The notes under the pieces: model-generated
The model's input: only the letters and a program-made list of their open reading frames with translations
Told to the model about the DNA's origin: nothing
Databases searched by the model: none
NCBI RefSeq assembly: GCF_900113175.1
Contig: NZ_FOOK01000005.1
Coordinates: 1 to 64,000 of the forward strand
Reading direction: 5' to 3'
Length of the DNA: 64,000 nt
From: Planifilum fulgidum
Lineage (GTDB): Bacteria > Bacillota > Bacilli > Thermoactinomycetales > DSM-44946
Program-made: the position numbers and the translations under genes
In this document: in pieces, positions 58,518 through 64,000 of the stretch
How the letters are laid out: every line of letters begins with the position of its first letter
Numbering within the stretch: position 1 is the first letter of the stretch

Positions 58518-59393
58518 ATGCGCGCGGAGGAAGCCTATTCCGGGAACGTGTTCATCGCCGCCAAGGCGGACCTGGAGGAGGCCCGGGCGGTGATTTACGG
58601 CATGCCGATGGACTGGACCGCCAGCTTTCGTCCGGGATCGCGGTTCGGCCCGCGCCGAATCCGCGAGGTTTCGTTGGTCCTGGAGGAATACAGTCCCCAC
58701 CTCGGCCGGGAACTTGGGGAGGTTCCCTTTTATGACGCCGGGGACATTCCCCTCCCCTTCGGGAACCCGGGGCGGAGCCTGGAGAAAATCGGACGGTTTG
58801 TCGCCGAGGTGCTTCAGCGGGACAAGATGCCGATCGGTCTCGGGGGAGAACACCTGGTCACCTGGCCGGTGGTGCGGGAAGTGTACAAGCACTTTCCGGA
58901 TCTGGCCGTCATCCACATGGACGCCCACGCCGATCTGCGGACCGAATACGAAGGGGAAACGCTCTCCCATGCCACTCCCCTGCGGAAAATCGCCGAGCTG
59001 ATCGGTCCGGAAAACGTCATCCAGCTGGGCATCCGCTCGGGAACCCGGGAAGAGTTTGAATACGCCGCCTCTTCCGGCATCCGCTTTCACCCCTTCGAGG
59101 TGTTGAAGCCGCTTGTGGAGGAGCTTCCCGCCCTGGCGGGCCGCCCGGTCTACGTGACCGTGGACATTGACGTCCTGGACCCGGCCTTCGCTCCCGGCAC
59201 CGGGACGCCGGAGCCGGCGGGCATCACGTCCCGGGAGCTGATGGAATCGCTTCATGCCATCGCCCGCTCCGAAGTGAAGGTGGTGGGAGCCGACCTGGTG
59301 GAGGTGGCACCCGCCTACGATCCGACGGATCAGACGGCGGTGGCGGCCGCCAAGATGGTGCGGGAGATGCTCCTGGGTTTTGTCCCGGCCTGA
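58518..59393 (+). CDS. speB: Agmatinase
   Basis: 291 residues of the ureohydrolase family. The manganese motifs are GGEHLVTWP, DAHADLR and DIDVLDPAFAPGTGTPEP. It hydrolyses agmatine to putrescine and urea, feeding SpeE. ATG at 58518 lies close behind speE with GAGGTGGTTGG. Confidence 0.96.
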   Translation: MRAEEAYSGNVFIAAKADLEEARAVIYGMPMDWTASFRPGSRFGPRRIREVSLVLEEYSPHLGRELGEVPFYDAGDIPLPFGNPGRSLEKIGRFVAEVLQRDKMPIGLGGEHLVTWPVVREVYKHFPDLAVIHMDAHADLRTEYEGETLSHATPLRKIAELIGPENVIQLGIRSGTREEFEYAASSGIRFHPFEVLKPLVEELPALAGRPVYVTVDIDVLDPAFAPGTGTPEPAGITSRELMESLHAIARSEVKVVGADLVEVAPAYDPTDQTAVAAAKMVREMLLGFVPA

Positions 59394-59424
59394 AGGGACA
59401 ACGGAAAAAAGAGGGGAGGCGCCG

Positions 59425-59880
59425 ATGGTTCCGGTCAGGGTGCGGGTTTTTTCCACCATCACCGGTGAGGCGGGGGTGGATCGGATCCGCCGGGAAGCGA
59501 AGGGACGGTTTGCGGAAAAGATGGGCGAATGGGTGCTCAGGTATGTGGAAAGCGGCGAAGAGGACGGGGAAATGCGGACGACGGTGAGGGCGAGGGAGGA
59601 CTCGATCACCGTCATCCGCAGCGGCGGGTTGGATTTCCGCCACACTTACCGTCCCGGAAGAAGGGATGCCAGCCGGGTACATACCCCGGCGGGGGAGGCG
59701 GAAATGGAAGTGAAAACCCTGGATTACCGCCGCCGCAGGTGGGAGGGGGGCGGAGAATTCCGCTTTTCCTATGAGCTGCGGTTGGGCGGGGAACACTTGG
59801 GGACTTACGCGTTGCATATCCAATGGAGGGAGGAGCCGTGGGATGACCGTGCTGATGAAAATACGGGAGACACTCCGTGA
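59425..59880 (+). CDS. ywiB: DUF1934 family beta-barrel protein (YwiB)
   Basis: 151 residues of beta-rich sequence (alternating Arg/Glu strands, [11 protein letters not shown] near the start, ending [18 protein letters not shown]), the DUF1934/YwiB calycin-like fold. In Bacillus ywiB lies directly before argS, and here the genes overlap by 38 bases. The function is unknown. ATG at 59425 follows GAGGGGAGG. Confidence 0.88.
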   Translation: MVPVRVRVFSTITGEAGVDRIRREAKGRFAEKMGEWVLRYVESGEEDGEMRTTVRAREDSITVIRSGGLDFRHTYRPGRRDASRVHTPAGEAEMEVKTLDYRRRRWEGGGEFRFSYELRLGGEHLGTYALHIQWREEPWDDRADENTGDTP

Positions 59881-61513
59881 GGAAATCCGCAAGGCGGTGC
59901 TTTCCGCCGGCCTGGCCTCGGAAGAAAACATGCCGGAGGTGGAGTTGGAGACCCCCCGGGAAAAGGCCCACGGGGATCTGGCCACCAATGTGGCGATGAG
60001 ACTGACCCGCATCGCCCGCTCCAATCCCCGGGAGATCGCCGCGCGGATCGTGGAGGGGATCGATCGGAAAAGGGCTCACGTCCGCGACATCCAAGTGGCG
60101 GGGCCCGGGTTTATCAACTTTTTCCTCGACCGCTCCTTTCTGACGAAGGTGCTGGAGGAGATTCAGAGCGCCGGCGACCGCTACGGAAGGTCGGAAGCGG
60201 GACGTGGTCAGCGGGTCAACGTGGAGTTCGTCAGCGCCAACCCGACGGGCAGCCTGCATCTCGGCCATGCCCGCGGGGCCGCCGTCGGGGATGCCCTGTG
60301 CAATATCCTGGAGGCCGCCGGTTATGATGTAACCAGGGAGTACTACATCAACGATGCGGGCAACCAGATCCGGCTGCTCGCCCTTTCCCTGGAGGCCCGC
60401 TATCTGGAGGCCCTCGGCAGGGAATCCTCCTTTCCCGAGGACGGCTATCGGGGGCAGGACATCATCGACATCGCCCGGGAACTGGCGGAACGGGAGGGCG
60501 ATTCGCTCCTTTCCCTCGACCGGGAGGAACGGCTCGCCCGGCTGAGGGAGTACGGATTGAAGCGGATGCTGGACAAGATCCGCCGGGATCTGGAGCGGTA
60601 CCGGGTCCGCTTCGACGTGTGGTTCAGCGAGCGCTCCCTCTATGAATCCGGTGCGGTGGAGCGGGTGCTGAAGGAGCTGGGCGAACGGGGGTACACCTAC
60701 GAGAAGGACGGCGCCCTGTGGTTGAAGTCGACCGCCTTCGGCGATGACAAGGATCGCGTCCTGGTCAAAAGCGACGGCTCGTACACCTACCTCACCCCGG
60801 ACATCGCCTACCACCGCGACAAACTGAACCGCGGTTTCGACCGGCTCATCAACATCTGGGGCGCCGATCACCACGGTTACATTCCCCGCATGAAGGCGGC
60901 CATCGCCGCCCAGGGGTACGATCCGGAGCGCCTGACGGTGCTGGTGACCCAGATGGTCAAGCTGTACCAGGGCGGGGAATTGGTCAAGATGTCCAAACGG
61001 ACGGGGAAAGCCGTCACCCTGGAGGAACTGATGGACGAGGTGGGGGTGGACGCCGTCCGCTATTTCTTCGTCATGCGCAGTCCCGACAGCCATCTGGACT
61101 TCGACATGGACCTGGCGATTTCCCGTTCCAACGAGAACCCGGTCTACTATGTCCAATACGCCCACGCCCGGATTCAGAGCGTCTTCCGCCAGGCCCGGGA
61201 GAGAGGGCTTGCTCCCGCCGCCGACCCGGAAACCCTCTCCCTGCTCGCGGAGGAACAGGAGTACGATCTGATGAAGGCCTTGGCCGCTTTTCCCGATGAA
61301 GTGGCCGGCGCGGCCGAGCAGCTGGCGCCTCAGCGGGTGGTGAGATACCTGCATGATCTGGCCGCCCTGTTCCACAGCTACTACAGGGCCTATCGGGTGA
61401 TCGGCGATGACGAGAACCTGTCGCGGGCGAGACTGGCCCTTCTCTCGGGGGTGGCCCAGGTGATCCGAAACGGCCTGTCCCTGATCGGCGTGAGCGCCCC
61501 GGATCACATGTAA
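59843..61513 (+). CDS. argS: Arginyl-tRNA synthetase
   Basis: 556 residues, class I. An N-terminal Add-1 domain (to about 110) is followed by the HIGH-like motif in [12 protein letters not shown], and a KMSK motif in [14 protein letters not shown]. The C-terminal anticodon-binding DALR domain ends [16 protein letters not shown] at 59843 has GGAGGAG about nine bases upstream. No T-box leader is visible. Confidence 0.97.
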   Translation: MTVLMKIRETLREEIRKAVLSAGLASEENMPEVELETPREKAHGDLATNVAMRLTRIARSNPREIAARIVEGIDRKRAHVRDIQVAGPGFINFFLDRSFLTKVLEEIQSAGDRYGRSEAGRGQRVNVEFVSANPTGSLHLGHARGAAVGDALCNILEAAGYDVTREYYINDAGNQIRLLALSLEARYLEALGRESSFPEDGYRGQDIIDIARELAEREGDSLLSLDREERLARLREYGLKRMLDKIRRDLERYRVRFDVWFSERSLYESGAVERVLKELGERGYTYEKDGALWLKSTAFGDDKDRVLVKSDGSYTYLTPDIAYHRDKLNRGFDRLINIWGADHHGYIPRMKAAIAAQGYDPERLTVLVTQMVKLYQGGELVKMSKRTGKAVTLEELMDEVGVDAVRYFFVMRSPDSHLDFDMDLAISRSNENPVYYVQYAHARIQSVFRQARERGLAPAADPETLSLLAEEQEYDLMKALAAFPDEVAGAAEQLAPQRVVRYLHDLAALFHSYYRAYRVIGDDENLSRARLALLSGVAQVIRNGLSLIGVSAPDHM

Positions 61514-61586
61514 GCGGAGGTTTGTCACGGGTGGGGCCCGGGGCCTCCCATCCCCCTAATCGTTCGCCCTGGGAGGCGATGCCATC

Positions 61587-61751
61587 GTGAGGTTGATCTT
61601 GCTTTCCACCTTCACCGGTTTCATCGCCGGGTTTGTCTTTTCCCTTCTCCGATTGCCGATCCCGGCCCCGCCGGCCCTGGCGGGCATTTTCGGCATCATC
61701 GGAATCTACCTGGGATACCAGGCGTACCAGTGGGTGAGCCGGTTTTTCTGA
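61587..61751 (+). CDS. XapX domain protein (small membrane protein)
   Basis: 54 residues, two membrane helices: TGFIAGFVFSLLRLPIPAPP followed by LAGIFGIIGIYLGYQ. The PIPAPPALAG turn and LGYQ are characteristic of the XapX (DUF1427) family. GTG at 61587 follows GGGAGG. The function is unknown. It lies between argS and the APH-fold gene. Confidence 0.85.
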   Translation: MRLILLSTFTGFIAGFVFSLLRLPIPAPPALAGIFGIIGIYLGYQAYQWVSRFF

Positions 61752-61756
61752 ATCGG

Positions 61757-61789
61757 GCGGGTCTCCTCCCATCGGGAGGGGCCCGCTTT
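61757..61789 (+). terminator. Terminator-like hairpin after the XapX gene
   Basis: GCGGG/CCCGC and CTCCC/GGGAG stack with a bulge, followed by TTTC. The weak T-run makes efficiency uncertain. Confidence 0.5.
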
Positions 61790-61821
61790 CATGTGTCTCA
61801 TCGAAAAGGCGGTGTTTTTTC

Positions 61822-62751
61822 GTGACCGTTTTTAAGGAGAATAAGGCCTTCGCAGAGGTGGTCCGGAAAATCGATCCGCTCCGCCGGCTGCTTTCCTTCC
61901 AGGAGCTTTCGGGGGGCGTGTCGGCCCGGACGGCGCTTTTGGAGACGGAAGGGCCGGACGGCCGCAGGGAAAAGCTGCTCTTCCGCCAGCACGGAGCTCG
62001 GGATCTTCGGAGGAATCCCCGGATTGCCGCCGACGAGTACCGCCTCCTGGGCATCCTCCGCTCCGCCGGATTGCCCGTTCCCAAGCCGTATGCCCTGGAC
62101 ACCTCCCGCCGCCTGTTTCCCGCGCCCTATCTGGTGATGGAATTCATCGAAGGCGAGGCGGTGGATGATCCGGCGGATCCAAGGACATACCTCCACCAGA
62201 CCGCCTGCCATCTGTCCCGGATCCACCGGGTGGACGCTTCCCGGCACGATTTGTCCTTTCTGCCGAAACAGGAGGCGCTGGCCCGCAAAATCCTGGAAAG
62301 GCGCCCCGCCTCCCCGAAGGACGCCTGGAACGAGGGGAGGATTCGGAGGGCTCTGGAGCGGGTGTGGCCGTTTCCGCGGTCCAATCCGGATGTCCTGCTG
62401 CACGGGGACTTCTGGCCGGGGAATCTCCTGTGGAAGGAGGGGGGGCTGGTGGCCGTCATCGACTGGGAGGATGCGGCCCTGGGGGATCCGCTCGCCGATG
62501 TGGCCAATGCACGCCTGGAAATCCTGTGGGCCTTCGGAGCGGAAGCGATGCGGCGGTTCACGGAGGAGTACCGATCCATGATGCCACACGTCGATTTCAC
62601 CCATCTTCCCCGTTGGGACCTGTATGCGGCACTGCGGCCGGTATCGACGATTTCCGGATGGGGATTGGGAGATGCCCGGGAAAGCGTCATGCGCAAGCGG
62701 CACCGCTTGTTTGTCGCCCAGGCCCTGGAGAAGCTGGGGTTTGAGCCGTGA
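61822..62751 (+). CDS. Aminoglycoside phosphotransferase (APH)-fold kinase
   Basis: 309 residues. The catalytic loop is LLHGDFWPGNLLW and the metal site VIDWEDAALGDPLAD, as in APH/choline-kinase-like enzymes. An N-terminal lobe has the expected lysine-bearing strands. The substrate is unknown; most members of this broad family are not drug-resistance enzymes. GTG at 61822 is the best start. Confidence 0.85.
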   Translation: MTVFKENKAFAEVVRKIDPLRRLLSFQELSGGVSARTALLETEGPDGRREKLLFRQHGARDLRRNPRIAADEYRLLGILRSAGLPVPKPYALDTSRRLFPAPYLVMEFIEGEAVDDPADPRTYLHQTACHLSRIHRVDASRHDLSFLPKQEALARKILERRPASPKDAWNEGRIRRALERVWPFPRSNPDVLLHGDFWPGNLLWKEGGLVAVIDWEDAALGDPLADVANARLEILWAFGAEAMRRFTEEYRSMMPHVDFTHLPRWDLYAALRPVSTISGWGLGDARESVMRKRHRLFVAQALEKLGFEP

Positions 62752-62794
62752 GGCGCCCGGATCCCTGTGACTTAAGAAAGACAACGCCCCGACG

Positions 62795-62827
62795 AAAAAA
62801 GGGTGAAGGGAATCCCTCCCTTCACCC
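62795..62827 (-). terminator. Terminator of the cytochrome oxidase subunit IV gene
   Basis: GGGTGAAGGGA (62801-62811) pairs with TCCCTTCACCC (62817-62827). On the minus strand the stem is followed by six T (complement of 62795-62800). Confidence 0.88.
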
Positions 62828-62839
62828 GTACGCCTTCGC

Positions 62840-63154
62840 CTACACCCACAGGGTCAGTGCCAGGATGCAGACGATGGCGCCGACGATGCCGCAGATCACG
62901 AACAGAACGGGAAAAAAGCTCCCCTTTTGATCCAGGTGCATGAAGGTGAACAGCTGCACCACGACCTGGACGGACGCCAATAGCAACAGGACCGGAATCA
63001 CCACTTCGGCGGCGACGGAGCCGGTGCCGACGAGGATAAAGGCGGCGGCGGTCAGGATCATCATCAAGGCGAAGGCTTTCACATGCTTGCCGGCGCTCTC
63101 CGGCTTTTCCCGCCTTTCGGGTCTGGCCGTCGACGGATCGATTTTCGGTTCCAC
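62840..63154 (-). CDS. ctaF: Cytochrome c oxidase subunit IV family protein (CtaF-like)
   Basis: 104 residues with three membrane helices; VVVQLFTFMHLDQKG with FTFMHL is the family signature. In Bacillus ctaF closes the ctaCDEF operon, but no ctaCDE is seen here and the gene has its own promoter region and terminator. GTG at 63154 lies six bases after AAGGAGGT. It may be an orphan paralogue or a subunit of an alternative oxidase. Confidence 0.85.
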   Translation of the reverse strand: MEPKIDPSTARPERREKPESAGKHVKAFALMMILTAAAFILVGTGSVAAEVVIPVLLLLASVQVVVQLFTFMHLDQKGSFFPVLFVICGIVGAIVCILALTLWV

Positions 63155-63233
63155 GACCGAACCTCCTTTTTGAAGGAGAAGGAACTGAAACAATTATCCG
63201 AATGATAATGAATATTATGACATAAGGATGAAT

Positions 63234-63255
63234 ATTTGTCAATTTTGCGACAAAT
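63234..63255. promoter_or_regulatory. Operator-like dyad ATTTGTC-N8-GACAAAT
   Basis: Perfect 7-bp arms separated by AATTTTGC lie between the divergent subunit IV gene and the sigma-54 activator gene. AT-rich flanks at 63198-63220 also hold an imperfect ATAAT/ATTAT dyad. Either gene could be the target. Confidence 0.5.
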
Positions 63256-63394
63256 GAACACGCGGTGAATTTCCGCGGGTACAAGGCAAATGATTCCTTC
63301 CGGTCGATAAGTTTTAATTTTTCGCTTAAAATGGGAGTGACGAATTTTCGGCACAATCCGCCGGCTTTTCGGCGGGATGTCCGGGGGATGATTC

Positions 63395-64000
63395 ATGAAA
63401 CAGACGCAGATTACGGAAGAATTGCTGCAGGAAGTGCTTCGTTCCATCGACGAGGGCATCCATGTGGTGGATGTCCGGGGGATCACCATTTTTTACAACC
63501 ATGTCGCGGCCTCCCTCGACGGGATGGCGGTGGAGGAGGTCTTGGGAACCCATGTGCTGGAGGCGTTTCCCTCGCTCACCAGCAAGACGAGCACGCTGAT
63601 GCAGGTGATCCGGACCGGCAAGCCCCTCTACAACCAGCGGCAGACCTACACCAACCGATACGGCAAAAGGATCGTGACGGTCAATTCCACCGTCCCCCTC
63701 CGGGTGGGCGGCCGGCTGGTGGGAGCGTTGGAAGTGTCCAAGGATGTGACCCGCATCCAGGAGCTGGCGGAGCAGGTGATCGATCTGAGGAAAAGGATCC
63801 GGAAGCCGGTTCGGAAACCGCCGGCGACGGAGCCGCGCCTGTTCCGGTTCGAGCAGATTCTCACGCGGAACCCGGAGATGATGAAGGCCATCGAGCGGGC
63901 GAAGCGGGCCGCCGCCACCCGCTCCCCGGTCCTGGTCGTGGGGGAAACGGGCACGGGAAAGGAACTGATTGTCCAGTCGATTCACAGCGCCTCCCCCCGC
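63395..64000 (+). CDS. RocR-like sigma-54-dependent transcriptional activator (cut by window edge)
   Basis: 202 residues up to the window end. An N-terminal PAS domain (SIDEGIHVVDVRGITIFYN near residue 16) is followed by EVSKDVTRIQ and the AAA+ domain with Walker A VVGETGTGKEL. The layout and the PAS wording are close to Bacillus RocR, which activates arginine and ornithine catabolism. The DNA-binding domain and target are outside the window. ATG at 63395 follows GGGGGA. Confidence 0.88.
   Translation, partial: MKQTQITEELLQEVLRSIDEGIHVVDVRGITIFYNHVAASLDGMAVEEVLGTHVLEAFPSLTSKTSTLMQVIRTGKPLYNQRQTYTNRYGKRIVTVNSTVPLRVGGRLVGALEVSKDVTRIQELAEQVIDLRKRIRKPVRKPPATEPRLFRFEQILTRNPEMMKAIERAKRAAATRSPVLVVGETGTGKELIVQSIHSASPR

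Noticed and set aside
61822-62751. Aminoglycoside resistance gene
   Set aside because: The fold is APH-like, but the family is broad and nothing in the context (no mobile element, no other resistance gene) supports drug inactivation.
63198-63220. Fur box in front of the oxidase subunit gene
   Set aside because: The TGATAATGAATATTATGAC stretch only partly fits the Fur 7-1-7 pattern and the region is simply AT-rich.

Overview
The window is the replication-origin region of a GC-rich, spore-forming member of the Bacillales. Supporting evidence is the Bacillus-type gene order around oriC, the extracellular-matrix regulator RemB, a complete walRKHIJ operon, Noc plus ParAB, the sporulation proteins YyaC and PbpG (PBP 2d), and unusually GC-rich genes with frequent GTG and TTG starts. 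A Thermoactinomycetaceae-like host is my best guess, from general character rather than a database match. There are no rRNA genes, tRNA genes or CRISPR arrays that I can see.

Layout. At 1-243 the window cuts into the 5' end of an IS1182-type transposase. From 359 to 9159 the leftward replichore reads gyrA-gyrB-remB-recF-rlbA-dnaN-dnaA on the minus strand. The bipartite origin lies on both sides of dnaA. DnaA-box arrays sit upstream at 9193-9529. Between dnaA and dnaN there is a DnaA box, seven DnaA-trios and an AT-rich unwinding element at 7661-7724. The rightward replichore starts with rpmH-rnpA-yidD-yidC-khpB-mnmE-mnmG-rsmG. It then has a minus-strand island (an MnmG-derived protein with a disordered tail, a ParM/StbA-like actin, and a YfkAB-type radical SAM protein), followed by noc-parA-parB with two parS sites. 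From 23.6 to 30.6 kb there are a cysteine-desulfurase-like enzyme, membrane proteins, lipid enzymes, yyaC and ychF. At 30.7-38.8 kb lie rpsF-ssb-rpsR, a MazG-like gene, yybS-gdpP-rplI, dnaB and purA.

From 38.8 to 47.9 kb the minus strand carries rlmH-yyzF, htrA, walR-walK-walH-walI-walJ (cell-wall homeostasis) and a gluzincin-type peptidase; a small unknown plus-strand gene lies between htrA and walJ. After this come a YheC/D ATP-grasp protein, a possible ribbon-helix-helix protein, a MurP-like PTS permease and a membrane GGDEF/histidine-kinase fusion. The ywhD-pbpG-speE-speB-ywiB-argS block follows, with a possible small RNA next to ywhD. The window ends with a XapX protein, an APH-fold kinase, an orphan cytochrome-oxidase subunit IV and the start of a RocR-like sigma-54 activator.

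The most interesting region is 16.4-19.4 kb. Here the actin-like gene is read from a promoter whose -35/-10 spacer contains a perfect DnaA box, which suggests that replication initiator and segregation actin are linked. Directly downstream lies a protein whose first ~100 residues are a decayed copy of the MnmG FAD domain and whose remaining ~350 residues are charged and low-complexity. A perfect tandem DnaA-box pair 30 kb from oriC, upstream of the rlmH operon, and a naturally quinolone-tolerant type of residue in GyrA are also worth checking.
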